The translations under genes were made by a program, and so were the position numbers. From Atherinomorus stipes (taxonomy: Eukaryota > Chordata > Actinopteri > Atheriniformes > Atherinidae), in contig JALJCO010010529.1 in NCBI GenBank assembly GCA_023101725.1, forward strand, positions 186,001-250,000: a stretch of DNA of 64,000 bases. Direction: 5' to 3'. This document shows, piece after piece, positions 23,545 to 35,000 of the stretch; position 1 is the stretch's first letter; every line of letters starts with the position of its first letter. The notes below the pieces were generated by a model that saw only the letters and a program-made list of their open reading frames with translations, searched no databases and had not been told where the DNA came from.

Positions 23545-24164
23545 AGGGACATTGTCTAACAATTGTATTTTGCAAGAAACTCACCAGTATTTTTCATGCT
23601 GCGTTTGCGTGAAACCGGGCAGATAGACGGCAGCCGCTGCATGTAAAAGCATCAACAGCCTCTATGTGAAGACGTCTGTCAGTTACAGTGACGTCAGTCA
23701 ACATCTAATATGTTGTCATGGCGATGTCGTATTGTTTTCCCTGACCCCTGTTTTACCGTCTTTCTCCCGGCTTCTGTGATTAAAATTACATCTGGTTTGT
23801 TACTGAAGGCTGTCTGCCCAACTGCACATGAATGCAGCATTAGTGTAATGCTTGGTCCCTCCTCACTGCACAGCGGTGACTTTTCAAGGCATCACCTCGA
23901 CCTGAGCCGACAACTCCGGTGTCTCCGGTGAATTTCTGTGGTTTCCTGCTGTCACGCTTCTACTGAACGTAGAAACATGGCATGGTAGCCACCACCAAGC
24001 CGACCCGTTCCATGTAGATATGAATGACACGAACGGCAAATTCAGAGCTTAGAGGAGCACTTCAGTTTGTTGTTGGGAGTGATTACTGATTAATGGAAAA
24101 ACACTTTTGAACCAAATAATAAATTTTTGTGAACAGATAACAGGAGAACTTGCAGAATGTCCCT
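23545..24164 (-). mobile_element. 620-bp MITE, copy 2 (inverted)
   Basis: It begins AGGGACATTGTC and ends in the inverted form of AGGGACATTCTG; flanks are TGAA on the left (one change from TTAA) and TTAA on the right. Exactly 620 bp, the same length as copy 1, and collinear with it when reversed. Non-coding. Confidence 0.85.
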
Positions 24165-24229
24165 TTAATTGTAGGTACCAGCAGTGAAGTCAAGTCAAAC
24201 TCCTGTTCTACTTCTTGAAAGCATTTAAA

Positions 24230-27067
24230 GTGGCCATCCTCAATGAACACACACCAAGGCTGTACCACACTTGTGCGGTACAGCTTCAACTTTAATATTG
24301 AAGTTCTATGTTTAGAGGTTCATATTTCTCATTGTAGACCAATTATTGTGGGCTGCATTTACAGGTCACCAGCTTCCAATGTGCTGTATGTAGATGAATT
24401 GTGCTCTCTACTTTCAAAGATATCACAGTTGGGTAATGAAATGTATATACTGGGTGATTTAAATATTGACTGGCAGTCTAAAATTTGTCCGTTAAAAAAA
24501 AGGTTAAAAGATACAATGCTTCTTTGTCATTTACAACAACTAGTTAAACAACCAACTAGAATTTTTTGTGATAATGCAGGGCACAGCTCTTCAACCTGCA
24601 TTGACCATATTTACACCAATAACAGCGCTGTTTGCTCTAATGTAGACACTGTCCCTGTTGGGTTTACGGATCATCATGTAGTTGCTGTTGTGAGACAATT
24701 AAAGGCACCAAAAACTGGTTCGAAAATAATACAAAAGAGAGGCTATAAGAAATTTTCTGAAAGGGATTTTATGAGTGATATAGAGGAAATAGACTGGAAC
24801 CAAGTTCTTGAAACAAAGGACATGAATGTGGCGGTGAAACTTTTCAATGAGTTGTTTCTCTGTGTGGTGGATAAACATGCACCTTTGAAGAAGTTCACAG
24901 TAAAGACCAACAAGGCCCCATGGATTGATGCAGAGCTTAGGCAGTGTATGGCACACAGAGACCTACTGAAAAAGGAAGCTTGTAGCACAGGGAGAACTGT
25001 ACACCCAGAGAAATGGGCAGCTTATTGTAAAGAGAGAAACAAAGTAACTATGTTAAACAGGAAAAAGAAGAGACAATATTACAGAAAGCTGTTACAGGAA
25101 AGGAACAATGATGGGAGACAGCTCTGGAATACTATTAATGAATTGTTGTGTCGGGGTAAGCCAAATACCCCATCATTTATAGAGGTGAATGACATTTTTC
25201 TGACAAAAGGTAAAGATATAGCATCTCATTTTAGTAATTTCTTTGCTGATAAAATTGATGAATTAAGACAAAGCACTGTACATTACAGTAGTTACGGTAC
25301 TGCATCTAAAATAATCCCAGATAGAATTATGAAAAATAAAAGCTGTAATTTTACATTTCACCTGTTAAGTATAGGAGAAGTAGAACAATTACTTTCTAAA
25401 TTGAATGAAAATAAACCATCGGGAATGGATGAGATGGATGGTAGATTACTAAAATTAGCTGCAAGTAAAATAGCGGCTCCAGTGTGTCACATGTTTAACC
25501 TCAGTTTGGCACAGGGCATTTTTCCACAAATATGGAAAACTGCCAAAATAATTCCACTTTTGAAAAATAAACGCGACCAGTTCTCAGCAGCAAATAGCAG
25601 GCCAATTAGTATTCTCCCCATGCTGAGTAAATTATTGGAAAAGGTAGTTTTTAAACAAATGTTAAACTATTTAAATACAAATAAAATCAATTTTGAATCA
25701 CAGCATGCATATAAGGAAAATCATTCTACTGGTACTGCATTAGCAGAGATGACTGATATGTGGTTATCTCAGATTGATAACAAAATGATGGTGGGTGCAG
25801 TCTTGCTAGACTTTAGTGCTGCTTTCGATTTAGTGGATCATGACCTGTTGTTAGGTAAACTATCAGCATATGGATTTGGTCTTACACCTCTTAACTGGAT
25901 AAGAAGTTATGTAACTTGTAGATCTCAATCTGTATTCTTTAATGGAAGTTTGTCCTCTCCTAAATATTTACAGTGTGGTGTGCCCCGGGGCAGTTGCCTG
26001 GGACCTTTGCTCCTCTCACTTTTTATTAATGATATGCCGTATGTCCTTAAAAACTGCAATACAACTCTCTATGCAGATGATGCTACAGTATATTATGCTG
26101 CAAGTAATACATCAGAATTAAAAGTCAAGCTACAGACTGACTTAGAGAGGCTACAGGACTGGATAAATGAGAACAAGTTGGTTTTAAATGTGTCAAAAAC
26201 AAAGAGCATGCTATTTAAATCTAGGCACCAGGCTGGTGATGAACTTCATATTATGCTAAAGGGCGTGGAAGTTGAGCAAGTTAAGGAGGTAAAGCTCCTT
26301 GGAGTAATTTTTGATGAACAACTGTCTTGGGAAAAACATATAAGTTCAATTGTGAAAAAGATGGGAAGAAATATGGCTTGTATTAGGAGATGCAGCTCAT
26401 TTCTGACCTCTGTCTCCAGAGTGTGAGTGGTTCAATCTTTGGTGTTGTCCCATCTGGACTACTGTTCTGTGGTATGGTCAGGTGCAGCAAAAAAACACTT
26501 GTCTAAACTTCAGACGGCACAGAACAAAGCTGCCAGATTGGCACTAGGCTGTCCTCTTAACTGGAGACAAAGCTCAGTTGCTCTTCATGAACACCTGTCG
26601 TGGCTCAGGCTTGAGTATCATCTGCTTTGCTTTTTAGAAATATCTGCCACAGTAAGAAACCAGCTTACCTATATGAGCGTTTACACTATGTGAGAGATCA
26701 CAAGCACAATTATTCCACAAGACAAGCTACTCATGGTCATATTGTATGTCCCAGACCCAGGACAGATGCAGTTTATAGATCGATGTTCTTTCGAGCGGTA
26801 ACTATGTGGAACAGGCTGCCTTCGGTTGTCACTGCAGCATTGGAAAAGGCATGCTTTAAGAATCTTCTTAGAAAATTTATGCTCTCTGAGCTATAAATAA
26901 TTTTTCTTAATATTTGTATGTGGTTTTAGTTCATTTGAACTTTTGTAATATTTGCATGTGATGTAAATGTTTATGTAATTTTATTTTTAAAAGGACCCCA
27001 GGAAGAATAGCTGTCAAGTCTATGACAGCTAATGGGGATCCAAACAATAAACAATAAACAATAAACC
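24230..27067 (+). mobile_element. LINE (L2/Rex/Jockey-type), 5'-truncated, nearly intact ORF2
   Basis: The main ORF (24243-26426) encodes the C-terminal part of an apurinic endonuclease (GDLNIDW, then FTDHHVV for the SDH motif) followed by a complete reverse transcriptase: finger region with RPISILPMLSKLLEKVV, motif A LLDFSAAFDLVDH, motif B GVPRGSCLGPLL, motif C YADD. An in-frame TGA at 26424-26426 and one frameshift near 26630-26690 break the C-terminal region, which continues to 26896. The N-terminal endonuclease residues are missing, so it is a truncated insertion. The 3' end carries a GGGGATCCAAACAATAAAC tail with AATAAAC repeats. It stops just upstream of helz2. The exact clade is uncertain. 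Confidence 0.88.
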
Positions 27068-27178
27068 GCACAATGGCTGTACCGTTATTACTCGTCTGCT
27101 TGTTCCACTGGCCTAAAAATCGAGTTCTAGCGAGCTAGCATGCTAATGTTAATGTTGCACTCCTCTGCTGTTTTTCAG

Positions 27179-27254
27179 AGCAACTGAATCAAAGCTGGAC
27201 TCACTGATGGGCCCGAACGTTCTGTGCTGATGTCAGCGTTATTCCTGTATCACC
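27179..27254 (+). promoter_or_regulatory. helz2: helz2 5' UTR exon part with two uORFs
   Basis: A strong acceptor (CTGCTGTTTTTCAG, ending 27178) suggests that a non-coding first exon lies upstream and that the coding exon starts at 27179. Within the leader, uORF1 (27207-27230, seven codons) ends in TGATG, whose ATG starts uORF2 (27230-27301, 23 codons). uORF2 overlaps the main ATG at 27255 in another frame. The TGA of uORF1 is in frame with the main ORF, so no long N-terminal extension is possible from this exon. Confidence 0.6.
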
Positions 27255-29061
27255 ATGCCGGCGGCCGCCTCCACCCTGTCTGCTCTGCTGTCGACTCATG
27301 ACCTGACATTTGCCTGCGCACGCTGCTCTGTCCAGGAGAAGCAGGTCACTTTCTCCATCAGATCTGGCCAGCACAAATGTGAGCGCTCGCTGCTGCTCTG
27401 CAGAGTCAAAGGTGGCAGCCAGTGGAGGCCCATTTCCAGGCGTCCAACATTCCCAGTCCCAAAGCGCTATGAGCTCTGCTGGTTCTTTAAGGAAGGCCTG
27501 GGCTGCACGGTGCACAAGAACCGCTGCACCTTCGCCAGAAGTATCGAAGAAGCTGCTGTGTGGAACTTTGAAAAGCAGCATCGGCTGGACCACCAGGGTC
27601 TCTGCAGTCTGATAGCCCGGTCTGAGAGAGGACCTGAGCAGCCACGCAGGCCTGCAGCAGTGCCTGAGCTAGCTGCAGATCTGGATCTGAGGGCAGTGTG
27701 TGATCTCTGCTCCGTCAGAGTGAAGGAAAAAACATATGAAGTCCACACAGTTGTACACAAGTGTGCGAGGAATCTGCTTTTAGCCAAAGAGAAAGCCTCG
27801 GAGCAGTGGAGGCATATCTCTGAACGGCCCATTGGGTTACACATGGGATCGAAAGTGATTTACAAAGTCTGTGACTACTTTGTGGAGGGTTCAGGATGCA
27901 CTCAGCACACTCTGGGTCAGGGATGCACGTACGCCAAAAGCTCTGAAGAGGCCATTGTATGGAACTATTTAAGACAGCATAAAATAGCTAAATCCGAGTT
28001 AATCCGGCTCCTGAATGAGTCTGAGTCTGTCCCAACAGCAGAGCAGGCAGCCGGAAGCATCCTCCAGCAGTTTTCTGGAGAGTTTATCCAGCTCTGCAGA
28101 TGCTGCTTCCACGAGCGTCCGCAGAAACTAGCAGCCAAACGTTGGAACGAGACGTGCTCTGCAGACGCCGCGCACGCCTGGGACCCAGTCTTAGTCCATC
28201 ACCTGTCAGAGAACAACAAGCACATCTACAGCCAAGTCCGCCCCCTCCCCCACAACAGCCAGTTCAGCTTCTGCAGCCACGTGAGGCAAGGAAAGTCCTG
28301 CTGGCACCAGGCTGGCCACTGCCAGGCGGCGCAGAGCCAGGTGGAGATGGTGGTGTGGAAGGCGGAGCGCAGCGGGCTGGCGGTCCGGCCTCACCTCCTG
28401 CAGCTGAGCCGCTCCGACAACACCCCGTCCTCACAAGCATCCGTGTTCTGCAGAGTGTGTCTGCTGGTGCTGTCCTCGCCAGAGAGCTTCTACAAGCACT
28501 GCTGCTCCTCAGAGCACGCCCAGCTGCTGGCCCAGGACACCACCACCCGGTGGAGAAGACGCCGGCCTCCACACAGCCGGCGGGCTGCGTTCTGGCTCTG
28601 CGACAGGTGAGCGTCAGCTTCCACATTCACGTCTGCTTCTGCAGCTTTCACGCTAGCTCCGATTGTCACCGTGTTTTCTCCCAGACCGCAGAGCTGCGAG
28701 TACGGTCCCAACTGCCCCAAAGCTCACTCCGAGGACGAGCTGCAGGAGTGGATGATGCGAGCCGCAGATGAGGACGAGATCCGATGCAGCATCCAGGATC
28801 AGGGCCTCATGTGCTACACCCAGAGGCTGCTGGACGAGTACAGGAACAGCAGCGAGGACGGGGACACCGTGAGTCCACAGCTTCTACAGGCTGCTCTGAC
28901 ATGCTGGAGGACAGTCATAACCAGACAATGTTTGCATATTAATGAATCAACAGATGTGTGAACAAGTCGATGACGTCAGCGTCTCCTGCGATGAAGATCT
29001 TTCTGTGGAGTGTGAAGACGTCAGTGCTGTCCTGAAGTGGAACTTCCAAGTTGAGACGGAG
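27255..29061 (+). CDS. helz2: helz2 exons 1-3: Cys-rich zinc-binding modules
   Basis: Exons 27255-28606, 28685-28868 and 28954-29061 encode residues 1-548. Four similar modules occur. Each opens with a CxxC pair (Cys21/Cys24 in the first, with HKC at 40-42), then a CCCH-like finger. Finger 1 is Cys75-x8-Cys84-x6-Cys91-x3-Arg95; fingers 2 and 3 end in Lys and Gln. Only the fourth (C-x5-C-x5-C-x3-H, split by intron 1) keeps the final His. The first ATG is taken because it has CACC before it and an in-frame stop lies 27 bases upstream. Such fingers in the family contact RNA or partners; here three of four may not bind zinc in the CCCH way. Confidence 0.9.
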
Positions 29062-32000
29062 GTAAGTTTTCCTCTGGAGGGCGGTCCCACACATGACCCG
29101 ACAAACCCCAAAACTTGGACAGACCGGAGACCCTTCTCTGACCCAGATCTGTCTGTCTGTCAGTCTCATTGGTCCAGAGCGAAGCAGGAGGCTTCATTTG
29201 TTCAAACTAAGAAGCGCCGTTAAATCCCATTACAAGGTAGATTCCGGAGTTTCCCCCGTTTCTGTTTGTAAACACTGTTCAAACTGAGGCCCCTCCCCTC
29301 GGGCTAACGGCTGCATCGCTCCTCGGCTTCAAGCATTTCCTTCAAAGCTAGAAAGTGGGTGAAAGCCAAACCAGTATTAACCCTGGTTTTCCAGCGTGCA
29401 CCATCTAAAGCCCTTTCCACCGCAAAATACGTCCTTTTCTTCGCTGCATCCGTCATTCTTATCAAGAATTCGAGTGAATCTGGTGTCTGATCCAGTCGAC
29501 AAGTTTATCCCCACAGGGCGCTACCACCTTAGCTCTGTCATTGGCTGGAGACAACACGCAGATCTCCACCCAGAAACGTCCTGAACACACCAGAACAAAG
29601 AATAAAGAGAAAGTACAGTCAGGGGAGAGGGTAGGGATGCACCGATTGTGAAAGTCTGGGCCAATACCGATGTTTAACATAACAACTCGGCCGATGGCCG
29701 ATGTTTTCTATTTTTATTTATTACTTTCTTTGTGCCACAGAAATTTACAAGTCTTTCAGCTCTTCATCAGTCTATCACAAATTCAATCAGACCAATTTTT
29801 GAAACAGAAACAAAATTTAATGTCACTTTGTGGTTGACATTAGTTATAACAAGCTCTTTTCTGAAAACTTCAAAAACCTGGGACTGATTATCACTAAAAA
29901 GAATGCTTCAGTATATTGCCCAACAAAATTGACTGGTTTTAGACATACTCAATGAGAAGATTATTTTCATGGCCCAATAAAAAATATTTGTGGAGCATGT
30001 ACTGCAAACTGCGTAACGCTGATCTTTTTCTGAAATGGTAAAATATTGCCACACGACCGCCACCATCTTCGTTTCTCTACTGAGGAAAGTGCGCGGATGC
30101 CTTCTACCAGTATCTCCCCCCACCCGCCCAAAAAAGAGGGGGAAAAAGAGTTTTTCTTAAGAACAGTGTTGATGACACATGTAAATCATTATACATATAC
30201 ATACATATATATATATATACATACACATATATATATATATATATATACTGTATATGCTATATAATAATCGGCCACTGCCATTGGCGAACGTCACTTTTAT
30301 TGGCCGATGGCAGTTAACACGGCAAACATCGGCCGATACCGATGTCCAGCCGATGCATCGGTGCATCCCTAGGAGAGGGAGTTGCAAACAAAGTCACCAC
30401 AGTATGAAAGCAGAGGCCCAAAGGTTCGGATTGAGACAGATTTCACCCACACAAGTCTAGCGTTTATTTTCAGGGGGAAACTCTGGACTCTACCTTTAAA
30501 GCCCATTTCACCCAAGGAAAAGAGGCTGGGATGCACGGACGGACGGACGATTGGACAGACAGATAGATACATGGATAGATGTCCCTACTGTTAAATGGGG
30601 AGGAGGCTCTGCTATGTTCTGGGGCCGCTTTGCTGCATCTGTATGATCCCCTGTATGGAATTATTTTTGTGTTCTCATTAAATTCAAGAAAGGGGGGAAA
30701 ACATTTTGAAAGGAAAATAAATATACTAGAGAGAACAAATTTTCACACGGATAGCAAAAACTGATGTTATTGAGACTGAAGAAAAAGTTTTGAGAAAAAA
30801 ATATTTTGTTGTAGATTATATAAAAGATTATTTGATATTTGGAAAATGATTTCCAAGGAAAAAGCGCTTTCTAAAGTATTTCCTTTATCTCTAATATAGT
30901 TTTTTTGTTTGTTTGTTTGTTTTGCAATTAGTCTTCTCTCTTGCTTCAGGATTTTTCTCTCGATGTGAAAATTGTGTCATGGCAGATGAAGGTGTTCCGA
31001 TTGGCCAGTCTCAGCAGAATTGGCAGCTGGGTGGTGATATTTTGTGCAAAGATGGTGATGCTTTTGTTGTTAACATTCATGAGGAAACTCCTGCTGGCCC
31101 AGACTTCCTGATCCACGGCAACACTGTTAGAAGGACTCAGACTGACTGAAGCGTTTTCAGAACGGTTAATAAATGCCGCTGCTGCTTTGGAAAAGATGGA
31201 TACACATTGCTGTGTCTTTCATGATGGATTATCAAATAAGCAACCGGGTTAGAATTATTTGCGTACACCAGGGATCACCCTGGTCCTCAAGGGCCGGTAT
31301 CCTGCAGGTATTAGGAGCCCCCATGCTGCAACACACCTGGCTCCAATCAGTGGGTAAATAGCAAAGGCGTGCAGAGCTTGACGTGAAGCTCTGGACATTA
31401 GCCCTCAAGGACCAGAATTGGTGGTCCGCTTTTAGACAACGATTCAGGTCGAGTGGCTGTGACCAGTCCGACCAGTCCGACCAGTCCGACCAGCCCGACC
31501 AGCCCGACCAAGGTGTCTGCAACCAGTCGCATCCATCGCCCGAGTGGTTGCAACCACAATCAGACTGATCGGGACTGCTGTCCAGGATGGTTATATGAAC
31601 GTTGTTAACACTGGGAGAGGGGGGGGGGGTAAACATCACTGCTTCCAGGATGGTTATATGAACGTTGTTAACACTGGGAGAGGGGGGGTAAACATCACTG
31701 CTTCCAGGATGGTTATATGAACGTTGTTAACACTGGGAGAGGGGGGGTTAAACATCACTGCTTCCAGGATGGTTATATGAACGTTGTTAACACTGGGAGA
31801 GGGGGGGGTAAACATCACTGCTTCCAGGATGGTTATATGAACGTTGTTAACACTGGGAGAGGGGGGGGGGTAAACATCACTGCTTCCAGGATGGTTATAT
31901 GAACGTTGTTAACACTGGGAGAGGGGGGGGGTAAACATTACTGCTGTCCAGGATGGTTATATGAACGTTGTTAACACTGGGAGAGGGGGGGGGGGGGTAA

Positions 32001-35000
32001 CCATCACTGCTTTCAGGATGGTTATATGAACGTTGTTAACCCATGTGAGAGTGGGGGGGGGGGGGGGGGGTAAACATCACTGCTGTGGCTTCAGGTTGGT
32101 TGTTTGTGCCGTAGTCGCTCTGCACGGTTTACACAACGTCTTGTTTTGTGTAGCGTCATTACGTCATATGTGAAACGTGTCCGTGTCAGCTCTTGTTATT
32201 CTCCCTGGACTGGACATTTTTAACATCACTTTAATCACGAAATGTGAAACATGTGTGAACTGTTTATCATCTCCCCGGGTAACCAAACGTGTGCAGGGCA
32301 GCCTCGCTGCACGAGTTTGTGTTCTCATTGGATGTCTTTGCCATACATCCCGCCTTTCAACACAAACAGTTGATCTGATTGCTGTCAGGTATTTTCGTCA
32401 TGTTTTTATTTGTTTTTGATTTGTTGTCATTAACTTTCGTTATAGTTTTGATCCCCGTGCATTAGTTTTCGTCTAGAAAAATAGGTTGTTGACGAAGGCG
32501 AACATTTTTCGTTAATGAAATTAGCACTGGATGGGACCAGCGGTGGGACTGCTGCAGACCAGCATGTTCCAGTCAGGACCAGACTCAGACTGAGGATGAC
32601 ACTCGTCTGAAGTGTTGATGTTGGACAGTGACGAGTCGTGTCTTGCCAGAGGTTGACCTGTTGTTACCTGTGGTGTTTGTGCAGAGACAGCTTGTGCACG
32701 TGGCGCTGCTGAAGCAGGAACCGGGAGCTTGGTTCAGCCTGGACGACGGAGGCTCTGTTCAGTGCGTCTACTTGGCAGGTCAGCAGATTCTCGGCAGAGA
32801 TGGGACCTATTCCATCACCGTGACCTTTACGTCCGCCCACCCAGGCCTGTACGAGCAGTGGTTAGTCCTGGACTTCGACATGAGGCCTGTGCTCCTGAAG
32901 AAACTCAAAGTCAGAGTGGGCCAGCTGTCCTCTGATGAACCTGAGCCGCGGAGCTCAAGTGAAGGAGCCACGTTTCAGAGTGCAGAGCGCTGGCACCGAG
33001 GGAACAGGGTTGTCGTCCCCTGTTCCTCCAGGACAGAGGAACAGGAGGAGCTCTTTAAGAAGTACAAGCCTCAGCAGATGAACTCCACGCACAAGTCCTC
33101 CCCCCGTAACCCAACAGCTCTGACCAAGGACAACTACAGAGAGACGATGCACCGATTCCTGTACGACGAGGAGCAAGCAGAGGACCAGGTGGTCTCCAGG
33201 TAATGTTTACCAGATTTCTTTTGCATCACTGGAATTTGCTCTTCTTTACTAAAAAGACCCCCCCCCCCCCCCCCCCCCCCCCCCCCATTTAGGCTAAATG
33301 TTCGTGGAACAACGACAACAACAGAAACTCTGAACGGTACGTGGTCTCCTCCAGGAGAGCTGTTCTGTTCCGTCCTGACTCCCTGCAACCTGACAATGGA
33401 CAGCCCTGAGGGGCAGGTCCTAAAACGCAGCATCCGCTCAGCCCTGATTGCCCCTTTAACCTCCCGTCATCCCAACTCCAAAGTGTACGAAGCCAGTGTG
33501 CTGCCACACAGAGCCAGCAGAAGCCACATGTGCTTGCAGCTGTCGAAACAGTGCTGCTCCGATCTGAAGCTCAGAGGCCACGAGTCGCTCCAGGTGGAGG
33601 TTCAGTTCCAGCTGGACCGCCACAGCTTCTGTACCATGCACAAAGCTGTGGACCTCCTTCCTGACACAACCAGAGTGCTTCCAGACCTCAGGAGGTGTGG
33701 TGTTCCCGTCAGCAACATCGTCTACAAGGAGCTCAACCCGAAGCAGCAGGCAGCAGTTGCCTTCATCGTGGGGAACAGTGATGGAAAACAGTCCATGGCA
33801 CCTCTCCTCATATACGGACCTTTTGGAACCGGGAAAACCTTCACCCTTGCAACAGCAGCCATAGAGCTTTGTAAGCTTCTGCACAACAAAGTGTTGATCT
33901 GCACCAAAACCAACAGGCAAGTCAGAGTTACTCAGACATGCTTTCTTCTGTCCACGTCACACTCAGACACAGCAACAGCCAGAACCAAGGAATCAGCAAT
34001 CACTCAATCAATATTCCATTTATCTGCATTTATTCTGTTTATATGAAAAGACAACCTTCACAATAGGGTGCCTCCTACAGGAGGAAATATGAAACTCAGT
34101 CACAGTGAAACCGATGCCAGTTAGCATAGCATTAGTAGCTGTAATTTAGCTTTCCAGCTGTCTCCGAGTGAGCGGTGGACCACATCCTGAACAGGAACAA
34201 AGCAGATAAAGGCCACATAAACAACACTCTAAGAAATAAAATGTTGTATTTACTTAACCCACTTATGTCAACCGGTCCCACACAACTGGGTTAGTTTGAA
34301 GTAAAATGCAGGATTTTTATTTCATTTGATGGACAGTATCACAGTCTTTATTAATAGAACTGTTGAGATTAGGGGTTCTGATAAAATCAATTATTCAGGT
34401 GAGTTTACTGGCAGAAATATTTGCAATTTGTTCACCTGCACCACTGCTGCAAAAGGACCTCAATCCTTCCATTTCAGCAGGTTCTTTAAGGTACAAAAGC
34501 ATTTTTACCTGAAGAAAACCTTAAAGTATCACATATGCACTTTTGTCTCTTTAACAAGTCTTAAATTTAAGTTCAACTTACTTAAGTGGGCCAAGTGAAA
34601 ATGTTAAAATAGGTACATTCATTAATTTGGGCATTGCTGCATTTATAAAGTTCAACTACTGACAAAATCTACTTTTTTGAGTGAATACACTCACGCTCAC
34701 ATCTGTTGTTGGCTGGAACCAGCCTGCATGTTGTTGGGCTGCAGGAGAAAACGGTGCACTTAAAGTCTTAGCCCAGACTGCTTGTATCTGTGAAGGTGAA
34801 GTAGCTACTGATGTCTGTCTGCATTGTTGGCTCAGTTCCAGCTGTTGCTTTTGACGAAGAGTCTAACGCCTTTTTCTCCCTCTCAGTTCTGCAGATCTGT
34901 ACGTTAGAGATCACTTCCATCCTTTTATCAGCAAGAACCAAAGTGGACTGAGGCCAATTCGAATAAAAGCTAACAAACACAGCTTTGCTTTGTTAGCCAC

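Noticed and set aside
26424..26426. In-frame TGA in the LINE as selenocysteine or readthrough
   Set aside because: A frameshift follows within 300 bp, so simple decay is the better explanation.
28100..28771. 223-codon plus-strand ORF overlapping helz2 exon 1
   Set aside because: Low-complexity Pro/Arg-rich shadow frame in GC-rich coding sequence; helz2 frame explains the region.
30913..31149. 78-codon ORF in helz2 intron 3 as a hidden exon
   Set aside because: No recognisable domain, and exons 3 and 4 already join in phase 0 without it.
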